A stretch of DNA of 64,000 bases from Noviherbaspirillum sp. L7-7A (lineage in GTDB: Bacteria; Pseudomonadota; Gammaproteobacteria; Burkholderiales; Burkholderiaceae_D): assembly GCF_019052805.1 (NCBI RefSeq), contig NZ_JAHQRJ010000002.1, positions 434,001-498,000 on the forward strand. The letters run 5' to 3'. The notes under the pieces were generated by a model, which had not been told where the DNA came from, did no database searches, and was given only the letters and a program-made list of their open reading frames with translations. A program made the translations under genes and the position numbers. Each line of letters starts with the position of its first letter. Within the stretch, counting starts at the first letter, position 1. Of this stretch, positions 27,049 to 35,439 are shown one piece after another.

Positions 27049-27810
27049 TCAAGCGATCATCATTGCAGTATCTGCAGTCGTTGCTCTTTGCGGGATTCGC
27101 GATTCGTACAGTGTGGTGGCACTGACATCAATGTCGGCGTGATAGGTCCGGAAAACGAAATTAAAGAGGGGATGTTTAGCACTCAACCACAGGTCGTGCG
27201 CCGCGCCCACTTCAAAAGACATGACCCGATGCGGCAGATTTCCAACATGTTTAAATGGAATATAGCCCATTTCTGGGTCCACGTCCTTGAACATCAGGCG
27301 GTCATAATGACGGTCAACCGGCGACCGTGCAGTAATCACCATCCAGTCGACGCGCTGCTTTTGACAATAAAGGAAGAAAGCCTTGAACAAAGCGGTTGTC
27401 ACCATGCGGCCGACGCGTTCCTGTGTAACGCCGAGACGAGTGGCCTCAGCCAAGCGCTGGCTCGTCAACGCATGCGGCAGATTCACCGACTGCTCCAGCG
27501 TTAAAGGATTAAATTCATTGGTCTGAATACGCATAGTGCCAATAGGCGACCCGTCGAACTTTGACTCGGCAAGCAATACCACGACGCCCAATTCCGAATC
27601 AGAACGTTCCGGCATTTTTAATGCCTGCGCAAATGCAGGCACATGACGCATATAAGCTGCGTGCCTAATCCGCACTGCCTTTTCAAGATCACTCGCATTG
27701 CTTACTACGCGTATCGTAAAAGGCAGCGCCTCGGCTTTCATTGATTTCATGTCAAGTCGCGAATGCTGTTGTTCCGAAGCTGTTACTGACATTGGGTAAG
27801 CTGGCGTCAT
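27049..27810 (-). CDS. FeeM-like N-acyl amino acid synthase (GNAT fold)
   Basis: A 253-residue protein with the pattern of the FeeM/acyl-homoserine-lactone-synthase-like group: RVVSNASDLEKAVRIRHAAY near the N-terminus, a GTMRI strand, the LAEATRLGV block and a C-terminal WMVITARSPVDRHYDRL region. These enzymes join fatty acyl groups from acyl-ACP to amino acids or related acceptors. ATG 27810 has GAGG eight bases upstream; ATG 27822 is an alternative. The gene stands alone; no acyl carrier protein or exosortase gene is nearby. Confidence 0.75.
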   Translation of the reverse strand: MTPAYPMSVTASEQQHSRLDMKSMKAEALPFTIRVVSNASDLEKAVRIRHAAYMRHVPAFAQALKMPERSDSELGVVVLLAESKFDGSPIGTMRIQTNEFNPLTLEQSVNLPHALTSQRLAEATRLGVTQERVGRMVTTALFKAFFLYCQKQRVDWMVITARSPVDRHYDRLMFKDVDPEMGYIPFKHVGNLPHRVMSFEVGAAHDLWLSAKHPLFNFVFRTYHADIDVSATTLYESRIPQRATTADTAMMIA

Positions 27811-27822
27811 GATGGGCCTCAT

Positions 27823-28532
27823 TTCTCGTTTGGCAGAGGGCGGACAAACCGACGGGTTGCCGTATGCACATATATTATTTCACTTGGAGCAACATGCCTA
27901 GAGAAAATATGGCTATCCATCAATATTTTTTTGGAAACATTGATTCACAAAGAATTGAAATATTTCACAGTGGAAATATCTAGCCGTTTTTCGACTAGTC
28001 GCCAGTCACCGCAGCAAAGTAGTCGTTGTCAGACATTGCGAGGGGTCTCGTCTTAGTAGCTGGCAATGCCCCGACCGTGCTCGGCCGTGTTGCGTACATG
28101 GAACAGAAATGCTGCCGATGACGGGTACTGGCTTTTCTAAACGGCTATCGATGGCACCACTTGTGCGCCCGCTCGTCCAATGACTAGTCTGGCTTGCGGT
28201 GCCTGCCAGACCAGTCGGCTTAGGCTCCACTCCCAATATTCCCCGAGGAATAATGTTTATCCCCGCTCTCTGCCTTTAATGAGAACCGGTTTTCATGGCG
28301 CCGGTGTGGTGCCTTATCAGCAATCCGATCTCCCAGCTAAGTCAGACTTTCCGTGCGTTTGCTGATGTTAATTTTGCCAATGCGCTCGGCGTATGCACGC
28401 CTGCCTTGAAAATCAGTGACATTTGGACGCGGACGCTCGACTTGCTCCACACGGCGGCGCACCGGTGATAATGAGCGACTTTTTCATTGGTAGTGATGAG
28501 CTATCATAGTTCCCCTTGGCTGAATTATTGTT
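27823..28532. other. 700-base stretch without a convincing gene
   Basis: The left 150 bases are strongly A+T-rich and probably hold the promoter of the FeeM-like gene. Further right, an ATG at 28295 opens a 57-codon frame to TGA 28468 (MAPVWCLISNPISQLS...LLHTAAHR) with protein-like composition but no ribosome site; it may be a relic. No tRNA, insertion sequence or terminator was recognised. Confidence 0.4.
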
Positions 28533-29597
28533 ATGAATATTGAAATAATCCGTCAACGCCTGAAACAACTTGGCGCTTTACCCCTCCATGAGCAACGTGT
28601 CCTTCGCGACTGGGTGCAAGTCCGGCCACACCATCAGGGGCGGCGCCATCCCGCCGACTTTTTTCCAAGGGCTTTACGGGACGCGTTGCCGGAAATCGAT
28701 GCTGAATTGGCTGCGCTCGCCCGCTTGGTGTCTACCCATACTGCCGATGGGGAGGCGGCCCGCCTGCTTGTCAGTTTGGGTGACGGCCAGATGGTAGAAA
28801 CCGTGTTGTTGCCGCGCGGCGGTGTATGTGTATCCAGCCAAGTAGGTTGTGCCGTTGCATGCCAGTTTTGCATGACCGGACGCGCTGGCCTGATCCGGCA
28901 GCTAACCAGCGGCGAAATCGTGGCACAAGTGGTTCTAGCGCGCTCGATCAGAGCGGTAAGGAAAGTCGTCTTCATGGGGATGGGAGAACCGGCGCACAAT
29001 CTGGACAATGTGCTGGAGGCAATCGACCTCCTGGGCACGGAAGGTGACATCGGGCACAAGAACCTGGTATTTTCCACCGTGGGCGATGTCCGCGTCTTCG
29101 GGCGCCTTCTAATGAGCACGGTCAAGCCGGCGCTGGCGCTTTCCCTGCATACCACTAAGCCCGCCCTGCGGGCGACGCTGCTGCCCAAAGCGCCGCGCAT
29201 CGACCCGGCCGACCTGGTCGCCCTGGGCGAAGACTATGCCCGGCACACGCACTACCCGGTTCAATATCAATGGACGCTTATGGAGGGCGTCAATGACGGA
29301 CAGGATGAGCTCGACGGCATCGTTGCCCTGCTGAAGGGGAAATATGCCGTACTCAATATGATTCCCTACAACACAGTCCCGGGACTGCCGTTTGCCAGGC
29401 CCAGCTGGGAGCGCTCGCGGGAAATCGCGCGGGCGCTCCATCAGCGCGGCGTACTGACCAAGCTACGCGATTCCGCCGGCCAGGACGTTGACGCCGGATG
29501 CGGCCAGCTACGGGCACGTGCCACCGCATCAGTTGGAAAAACCATCCCGCTACGTCAGGAAGGCCCGGCTCCAGCATGCGGCAATACAGCTCACTGA
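28533..29597 (+). CDS. RlmN/Cfr-family radical SAM protein
   Basis: A 354-residue protein. Radical SAM cysteines C106, C110 and C113 lie in CAVACQFC, followed by MGMGEPAHN, the SLHTTKP strand and C323 in DSAGQDVDAGCGQL, the cysteine that forms the methyl-transfer intermediate in RlmN and Cfr. It should methylate C2 or C8 of an adenine in 23S rRNA or tRNA. The N-terminus differs from canonical RlmN (short helical segment, no HemN-like start), so it is probably a paralogue rather than the housekeeping enzyme. Ribosome site weak. Confidence 0.85.
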   Translation: MNIEIIRQRLKQLGALPLHEQRVLRDWVQVRPHHQGRRHPADFFPRALRDALPEIDAELAALARLVSTHTADGEAARLLVSLGDGQMVETVLLPRGGVCVSSQVGCAVACQFCMTGRAGLIRQLTSGEIVAQVVLARSIRAVRKVVFMGMGEPAHNLDNVLEAIDLLGTEGDIGHKNLVFSTVGDVRVFGRLLMSTVKPALALSLHTTKPALRATLLPKAPRIDPADLVALGEDYARHTHYPVQYQWTLMEGVNDGQDELDGIVALLKGKYAVLNMIPYNTVPGLPFARPSWERSREIARALHQRGVLTKLRDSAGQDVDAGCGQLRARATASVGKTIPLRQEGPAPACGNTAH

Positions 29598-29622
29598 GCA
29601 CGAGCAGGCGTTGCCGGCGACC

Positions 29623-31020
29623 TCAGGCCGGGTCGACAGGCGTCAGCGCGACGCCGCCCTGCTCTATCGCCTCACCGGCGGCAAGGCAGATGTCCTCGCG
29701 ATAGCGCGCCGCCACCAGCTGCACCCCGAGCGGCCCGGTGCCATGCATGCCGGTGCAGACGCTCAAGGCAGGCAGCCCGAGCAATGGCAGGCCGATCTGC
29801 GTCATCTGCGCCGCCCATACGCGGTTATAGGCGGCGTCGCTCTGCAAATCCAGCTGGTCCGGGAAAGGCAGTTCCGCCGAAACGGGCAGCAGTACCAGCG
29901 GGTAGTCCAACAGGAACTGTTGCCACAGCCGCAGCAGCGTGGCCCGGCGCGTCAGCGTCTGGGAAAAGCCGGCCAAGTCGAGCGCGGCGGCGCGGGCCTT
30001 GTGGCCGGCCAGCGCCGCCAGCGCGCCGGGATCATTTTCCCGGATCGCGGCCGCCTCCATGGCCGCATAGCCGTCGCCCATCCACAACGTAATCTGCAGA
30101 TCGGCCGCTTCCTTCAAGGGCGGCAACTGCTCGACCTCGTCGACGCGCCAGCCGCGCTCGCGCAGCCGCCGGGCGGCGTCCTGCAATGCCGCCTCGACCT
30201 CAGGCGCAACCTGCAGGCCATCCGGCCGCACGCACAGCGCTGCCACCCTGGGCAGGGCCGGGCCTTCCAGCGGCGCCGGCACCCACCATGGATCGCGCGC
30301 ATCGAACGCGGACATGGCGGCGAGACCGAGCCGCAGATCCCGGATGGTGCGTCCTATCGGACCAGACACGGCTGTCAGTTGCGGGCCGATGGCGCGTTCG
30401 GGCAGCGAGGCGTTGTAGGCAGGCACGCGGCCCAGGCTCGGGCGCAGCCCGTGCACGCCGCAGGCGTAGGCCGGGTAGCGGATCGAACCGGCGATGTCGG
30501 TGCCATGGGCCAGATGTCCGATGCCGCTGGCCACGGCTGCCGCTGCGCCGCCGGACGAGCCGCCGGGCGTGAGTAGCGGGTCGCGTGGATTGCGGGTGGT
30601 GCCATGCAGCTGGTTGCTGGTGAACCAGCGGTAGCTGAATGCGGGCGTATTGGTCCGCCCGAGGATCACGGCGCCCGCCTTGCGCAGATTGTCTACAACC
30701 GGGCTGTTGCTCGCGGCAATCAGGTCGCGCTGGAGGGTCACGCCATTGGTGGTCGCATGGCCGGCTTGGTCGATGTTGACCTTCACCGTGACCGGAACGC
30801 CGGCCAGGATGCCGGGATCTTCGCCGCGCGCAAGCGCTGCATCGACTGCGTCGGCCTGGGCCAGCACTTCTTCCGGCCGGCAGTCGACAACGGCATTGAT
30901 GGCCGGGTTCACCGCGGCCAGCCGGTCCAGCGCCGACTGCGCCGCCTCCCGCGCCGAAAGTTGCCTCGCCCTGATGCGATCAGCCAGCTCCGCTGCCGAC
31001 AGGCGCCATGTTTCTGTCAT
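29623..31020 (-). CDS. Amidase (amidase-signature family)
   Basis: A 465-residue amidase. The Ser-cisSer-Lys triad is visible: K80 in VPVTVKVN, S155 in the GGSSGGAAAA motif and S179 in GTDIAGSIR. The C-terminus has GLPALSVCTG and GVQLVA as in the family. AAGGAGGAG precedes ATG 31020. It follows the 2-hydroxyacid dehydrogenase on the same strand (222 bases apart) and completes a three-gene catabolic set with a TctC-type receptor. The substrate is unknown. Confidence 0.92.
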   Translation of the reverse strand: MTETWRLSAAELADRIRARQLSAREAAQSALDRLAAVNPAINAVVDCRPEEVLAQADAVDAALARGEDPGILAGVPVTVKVNIDQAGHATTNGVTLQRDLIAASNSPVVDNLRKAGAVILGRTNTPAFSYRWFTSNQLHGTTRNPRDPLLTPGGSSGGAAAAVASGIGHLAHGTDIAGSIRYPAYACGVHGLRPSLGRVPAYNASLPERAIGPQLTAVSGPIGRTIRDLRLGLAAMSAFDARDPWWVPAPLEGPALPRVAALCVRPDGLQVAPEVEAALQDAARRLRERGWRVDEVEQLPPLKEAADLQITLWMGDGYAAMEAAAIRENDPGALAALAGHKARAAALDLAGFSQTLTRRATLLRLWQQFLLDYPLVLLPVSAELPFPDQLDLQSDAAYNRVWAAQMTQIGLPLLGLPALSVCTGMHGTGPLGVQLVAARYREDICLAAGEAIEQGGVALTPVDPA

Positions 31021-31133
31021 GTCTCCTCCTTGTTATAGGCGGGCGGGCGCATGACGGCTACCGCCCGCAGGTCTGGGTCTGGAGGATTATGCCTGCATTC
31101 GGACGGTGGCTGGCGCAGGTGTGCCTGGAGCGT

Positions 31134-31177
31134 CTGACACGATGCGCGTGGCCGTGTCAGGCCAGGCGTGCCGGCGC
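31134..31177. repeat. Dispersed repeat, copy 1
   Basis: This 44-base stretch aligns gap-free with 59862-59905; the last 18 bases (GGCCAGGCGTGCCGGCGC) are identical and most of the rest matches. Within this copy CTGACACG and CGTGTCAG form an inverted repeat. It lies in the gap between the amidase and dehydrogenase genes. Confidence 0.6.
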
Positions 31178-31242
31178 GTCAGGGCCAGGCAGCAAGGAGG
31201 GCAAAACAACGCGAACATGCCATGGACTTTTCCCGGGCGCTT

Positions 31243-32196
31243 TCAGGTCGTCAGGCTGTTCTCCGGCCTCCGACCGGCAAGCGCATCGGCCAGGCTGTCC
31301 AGCACCATCTCGCCCATTGCGGTGCGGCTCTCGACGGTGGCGCTGGCGCGGTGGGCCTGCAGCACGACCCGGTCCATGTTGAGTAGCGCGGCCGGCACAT
31401 GCGGCTCATCGACGAACACGTCCAGGCCGGCCCCGGCGATCATGCCGGTTTGCAGTGCGTGGACCAGGTCGGTTTCATCGACCAGCCTGCCGCGGGCGAT
31501 GTTGACGAGGTAGCCGTCGCTGCCCAGCGCCTGCAATATCCTCGCGTTCACGATGCCCTCGGCCTTGTCGGCGGCGGCGCACAGCACCAGCATGTCGCTG
31601 TCTTCCGCCAGCTGCTCCAAGTTGCCGGTGAATTGCCACGGCAGGCTGTCGATGTACGCCAGGTCGGTATAGGCGATCGCGCAGCCGAACGCCGCGGCGC
31701 GGGCGGCTACGGCGCGGCCGACGCGGCCCATACCGACGATGCCGACCCGCATGCCGCTGAAGCGCCGCGCCAGCGGGATCGCGCCGGGCTGCGGATGCTT
31801 CACCCACATGCCGTCGCGCACGAAGCGGTCTACCGTGCAGAGGTTGCGGCATACCGCCAGCATTAGACCCAGCGCCATGTCGGCCACGTCCTCGGTCAGT
31901 GCGCCGAAGGTGCCCGTGACCGGGATGCCCCGTTCGCGTGCATAGGACAGATCGACCGCATCGGTGCCGACACCATTGACCGCCACTATCGCTAGCGCCG
32001 GCAGTTGCGCCATCAGTGCCCTGCTGATGCCGGTATGGCCGCCGGTAATCACGCCGCGGATGCGCGGGCCGATTTCGCGGATATAGGCTTCCTTGTCGTC
32101 CTGCTCGAAGTAGCGGCGCATCGTGTAGAGCGCGTCGAACCTGTCGTTGATCGACGGGACCAGGATCGGATTGAGCTGCAGAATTTCAGGTTTCAT
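31243..32196 (-). CDS. D-2-hydroxyacid dehydrogenase
   Basis: A 317-residue NAD(P)-dependent dehydrogenase of the glyoxylate/hydroxypyruvate reductase type. The Rossmann motif GMGRVG (~155), the catalytic Arg in NIARGRLVDE, Glu in VDEPHVP and His in LQAHRASAT are all present. AAGGAC precedes ATG 32196. Middle gene of the receptor-dehydrogenase-amidase set controlled from 33,300-33,400. Confidence 0.92.
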   Translation of the reverse strand: MKPEILQLNPILVPSINDRFDALYTMRRYFEQDDKEAYIREIGPRIRGVITGGHTGISRALMAQLPALAIVAVNGVGTDAVDLSYARERGIPVTGTFGALTEDVADMALGLMLAVCRNLCTVDRFVRDGMWVKHPQPGAIPLARRFSGMRVGIVGMGRVGRAVAARAAAFGCAIAYTDLAYIDSLPWQFTGNLEQLAEDSDMLVLCAAADKAEGIVNARILQALGSDGYLVNIARGRLVDETDLVHALQTGMIAGAGLDVFVDEPHVPAALLNMDRVVLQAHRASATVESRTAMGEMVLDSLADALAGRRPENSLTT

Positions 32197-32250
32197 TGTT
32201 GTCCTTGCTTGTTGCCTGGGTAGTGAAGATTCAGCGCTGCACCGAGCGAT

Positions 32251-33228
32251 TCATTCCGCCTCGATGCCGGCCGTCCGGATGATCTTGCCCCAGCGTTCCA
32301 GTTCGGCGGCCTGGAACTGCTTCAGTTCTTCCGGCGACGAGGTGAACACCTCCATGCCGTTCTGGAAGACGAAGCGCTTCACCGCCTCCGACTGCATGGC
32401 CTTCTGCATCAGCTGGTTTAATGTCCTCACCACCGGCTCGGGCGTATTGGCCGGCGCGTACAGCGCATTCCAGTAGCTGATCTGGTAGTTCGGCAGGCCG
32501 GTTTCATTCAGGGTCGGCAGGTCGAGCACCAGGGGCGAGCGCTGCAGGCTGGTTACGCCCAGCGCATTGAGACGGCCGGAGCGCACCTGCGGCAGGCTGG
32601 TGGTCAGGTCGACGATCATCATGTCAATCTGGCCGCCGACCAGGTCCAGCACCGCATTCGGGTTGGCCTTGTAGGGCACATGGGTCATGCGCACGCCGGT
32701 CATCTGCTGGAACAGTTCGCCGGCGACACGAGCGGAAGAACTGCCCGATCCGAAAGTCAGCTTGCCCGGCTCCTTCTTCGCCAGCGCGATGAAGTCGGAC
32801 ACGGTTTTTGCCTTCACGCCCGGATGGGTGACCATCAGCAGATAACCCTTGACCAGCGCGCCAACCGGCGTGAAGTCCTTTACCGGGTCATAGCTCAGCT
32901 TCCTGAACAGGAAAGGATTGGCGGCTTGGGTGGTATTGGTGGTCATGAACACGGTATGGCCGTCGGGCGCAGCGCGGGCCACCGACTGCGCCGCGATGCC
33001 GCCACTGCCGCCAGGCTTGTTCTCTACGATCACGGCCTGCTTCGTCGCCGCGGTGACTTCCTGCGCGACGGCCCGGGCTAGGCCGTCGGTCGTGCTGCCG
33101 GGACTGGAGCCAACGACGATGGTGATGGCCCGGGACGGAAAGCCTTGCGCCCAGCTGGCGCCCGACATGCCGGGTCCGAGACAGGCCATCGCAATCAATG
33201 ACACACCGGCGGCATTCCAATTCTTCAT
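32251..33228 (-). CDS. TctC/Bug-family periplasmic solute-binding protein
   Basis: A 325-residue Bug receptor with a signal peptide (~1-27, ending GASWAQG). FPSRAITIVVGSSPGSTTD, VENKPGGSGGIAAQ and the ARAAPDGHTVFMTT block are typical. Such receptors usually bind small carboxylates or amides. No TctA/TctB partner lies in this operon, so it may feed a distant permease or act with the set at 56,827-59,794. First gene of the operon, divergent from a LysR gene. Confidence 0.93.
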   Translation of the reverse strand: MKNWNAAGVSLIAMACLGPGMSGASWAQGFPSRAITIVVGSSPGSTTDGLARAVAQEVTAATKQAVIVENKPGGSGGIAAQSVARAAPDGHTVFMTTNTTQAANPFLFRKLSYDPVKDFTPVGALVKGYLLMVTHPGVKAKTVSDFIALAKKEPGKLTFGSGSSSARVAGELFQQMTGVRMTHVPYKANPNAVLDLVGGQIDMMIVDLTTSLPQVRSGRLNALGVTSLQRSPLVLDLPTLNETGLPNYQISYWNALYAPANTPEPVVRTLNQLMQKAMQSEAVKRFVFQNGMEVFTSSPEELKQFQAAELERWGKIIRTAGIEAE

Positions 33229-33365
33229 GCTCGATCCTTCCAGATTGGTGTTCGTGACTGGCCATGCTGGCCAGCGGTTGGATGGCGCCCGGGGCGCCGG
33301 CCCGATGCTGTAGCGGTAATGCCGGCCGCAGCGGGATGGAAGGCATTGTAGAAAGGGAATTAAGT

Positions 33366-33378
33366 TTAGTCTAAGCTA
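33366..33378. promoter_or_regulatory. Possible LysR-type T-N11-A site
   Basis: TTAGTCTAAGCTA in the divergent 183-base region between the TctC gene (start 33228) and the LysR gene (start 33412) fits T-N11-A with partial dyad symmetry (TAG...CTA). Position 34 bases before the LysR start would suit autoregulation. Confidence 0.3.
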
Positions 33379-33411
33379 GATGCTGAATCGATTAATCCAG
33401 AAACTGTATAA

Positions 33412-34305
33412 ATGTTCGAACTCTTCCAGTTGCGCTGCTTCGTTGCTCTTGCCGAGGAACTGCATTTCGGCCGCGCCGCCGCGCGCCTGTTCATGACGCA
33501 ACCGCCTCTGAGCCGCCAGATCCAGCTGCTGGAACATGCGGTCGGCGTGCGCCTGCTGGAACGGTCGACCCGCTCGGTCGCGCTGACCACTGCCGGGCGA
33601 AGTTTCTACCTGAATGCGCGCCAGTTGTTGAAGCAGGCAGACCAGGCCGCCACCGAGGCGCGCCGCATCGACAAGGGCCAGGCCGGCCGGGTGATCTTCG
33701 GTTTTACCGCGGTGGCAGGCTATGAACTCATCCCCGACCTGCTCGCCGCCGCACGCACGGCGCTGCCGGAAATCGATATTGTGTTGAAGGAAATGGTGTC
33801 GCTGGAACAGGCCGCGGCGCTCTCCTCCAACCTGATCGACCTGGGTTTCACGCGGCCCCTGAGCGCGCAATCGCCGTTCTCCAAGGCGCTGCTGCTGTCC
33901 GAGCCGCTGTTACTGGCGGTGCACCGTGCGCATCCGCTGGCGAACAAGGAAGGCATCGAGCCGGCCGACTTGCGCAGCGAGCCGCTGATCATGCATTCGC
34001 CGGACGAGGGAAAGTACTTTTACAACCTGATCACGGCGCTCCTGACGGCAGCCAGCATCGACCCGCCGCATGCGCAATACCTGGAACAGAACCACACCAT
34101 CCTGTCCATGGTGCGCAAGAGCCTGGGCGTGGCCATCGTCCCGGCCTCGGCCGGGCATCTGCAGATCCCCGACGTCGTCCTGAAGCCGCTCTGGGACAGC
34201 GCGATCCGTGCAGAGATCTACCTGGCATGGCGGGCCGACAGCCATAATCCGGCGCTGGAAACGGTGCGCCGCTTCGCGCTGCAGCACTGCATGCAGCGCA
34301 CATGA
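33412..34305 (+). CDS. LysR-family transcriptional regulator
   Basis: A 297-residue LTTR. Winged HTH at ~1-60 (FELFQLRCFVALAEELHFGR, LFMTQPPLSRQIQLLE) and an effector-binding domain at ~90-290 (GRVIFGFTAVAGYELIP, LLLAVHRAHPLA). Divergent from the receptor-dehydrogenase-amidase operon, which it probably controls in response to the substrate or a product. Confidence 0.93.
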   Translation: MFELFQLRCFVALAEELHFGRAAARLFMTQPPLSRQIQLLEHAVGVRLLERSTRSVALTTAGRSFYLNARQLLKQADQAATEARRIDKGQAGRVIFGFTAVAGYELIPDLLAAARTALPEIDIVLKEMVSLEQAAALSSNLIDLGFTRPLSAQSPFSKALLLSEPLLLAVHRAHPLANKEGIEPADLRSEPLIMHSPDEGKYFYNLITALLTAASIDPPHAQYLEQNHTILSMVRKSLGVAIVPASAGHLQIPDVVLKPLWDSAIRAEIYLAWRADSHNPALETVRRFALQHCMQRT

Positions 34306-34354
34306 GGGAGTCGTCAGGCAAGGCTCCGGCGTAGTCCTTAACGCACAGCGCACC

Positions 34355-34780
34355 TCAGACGAAATGCCGGGCGCGCAGGCGTCGCAGCACCAGCACGACC
34401 AGCACTGCGCTCGCCGACCCGGCCAGCAGGGGCGAAGCGCCGATCACCTGGCAAAGTCCATCCAGCGCCTCGACACTGGCCTGCTCCAGATAACCCACTA
34501 GTTCGGCGACATGCGCTGCCGATATGGTCTGGGCGTCGTCTGGGCTGACCCGCAATTCGCTTGCGCCGTTGCGCAGCCAGATGCGGGCGAATGCGCCGTC
34601 GGCCAGCGCAAACAGCGACAGCAGGCCGAGCGGCCGCAGCAGCGGCTCGAGCAGGCGGCTTTTCTCGGCTGGCGGCGCATCCGCATACAGGCGCGCCACC
34701 AGTTCGGGCACGGGACGCGCTGCGGCGTCCTTTGCCGCCTCGTTCGCGCCCGTGCTAGATGACATTGATTGTCTGGTCAT
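34355..34780 (-). CDS. Hypothetical membrane-anchored protein (141 aa)
   Basis: ATG 34780 is preceded by AAAAGGAGG. A hydrophilic N-terminus, a central helical part (PLLRPLGLLSLFALADGAFARI) and a C-terminal membrane segment (LLAGSASAVLVVLVLRRLRA) that would anchor it tail-first in the inner membrane. Pfam family not recognised. Convergent with the LysR gene. Confidence 0.6.
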   Translation of the reverse strand: MTRQSMSSSTGANEAAKDAAARPVPELVARLYADAPPAEKSRLLEPLLRPLGLLSLFALADGAFARIWLRNGASELRVSPDDAQTISAAHVAELVGYLEQASVEALDGLCQVIGASPLLAGSASAVLVVLVLRRLRARHFV

Positions 34781-34915
34781 GGCTGCATCCTCCTTTTAAC
34801 AACGGACAACGGCGATCGGGCGGCGGCGTCCGCCCTGCGCGCCAAAGAGGTCATTTTCCGCGCCAATTGTCACGCCAGTGTGTCCGGAATGTGTCGGGCC
34901 CGCCTGCAGGGATTT

Positions 34916-34950
34916 ACTTTGTATGCTAACATTTCGTATGCAAACTAATT
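34916..34950. promoter_or_regulatory. Repeat pair likely to be the MarR operator
   Basis: GTATGC occurs at 34921 and 34936, a 15-base direct repeat, and TTTGTATGC faces GTATGCAAA as an imperfect palindrome. The block lies 20-50 bases upstream of the MarR start codon, in an A+T-rich promoter-like stretch. Binding by the adjacent MarR protein would repress the efflux operon. Confidence 0.5.
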
Positions 34951-34968
34951 CTTATTACAGATTCTGAA

Positions 34969-35439
34969 ATGGACAACTTCGACCAGGAACTGATGCGCCT
35001 CACGATGGCCCTAACGGCGGTGTCGCGCAGCTACAAGGCGGTGGCCGACCAAGTTGCCTCCGGCTTCGGGCTGTCGCAGGCAACCGCCTGGCCGGTGGTG
35101 ATGATCGGCAGGATGGGCGACGGCGTGCGTCCCGGCGCGCTGGCCGAGGCGCTGGGGCTGGAGCCGTCTTCGCTGGTGCGGGTGATCGACCAACTGATTG
35201 TGTCCGGTCTGGTCGAGCGGCGCGAGGATGAAAGCGACCGCCGCGCCCGCACCCTACACCTGACCGAACGTGGCCGCGACTGCGCCGCCCGGCTGGAACA
35301 GGCGCTGGTGCCATTTCGCCGCACGCTGTTCGACGGCATACCGCGCAATGACATCGCTGCATGCGCCAGCGTGCTGAGCCGCCTGGAAGCGGCCATATCC
35401 GCCTATGAAGACGCCGCCGGGAGCCGGCGCGCGTCGTGA
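34969..35439 (+). CDS. MarR-family transcriptional regulator
   Basis: A 156-residue winged-helix regulator with VRPGALAEALGLEPSSLVRVID as the HTH and the wing DESDRRARTLHLTERG. First gene of the efflux operon; its stop codon overlaps the start of the FUSC gene (GTGA), so the two are translationally coupled. It probably represses the operon until an aromatic acid or similar ligand binds. Confidence 0.93.
   Translation: MDNFDQELMRLTMALTAVSRSYKAVADQVASGFGLSQATAWPVVMIGRMGDGVRPGALAEALGLEPSSLVRVIDQLIVSGLVERREDESDRRARTLHLTERGRDCAARLEQALVPFRRTLFDGIPRNDIAACASVLSRLEAAISAYEDAAGSRRAS

Noticed and set aside
29488-30576. A 362-codon plus-strand ORF opposite the amidase gene.
   Set aside because: The amidase on the other strand has its full catalytic triad; the ORF is a shadow.
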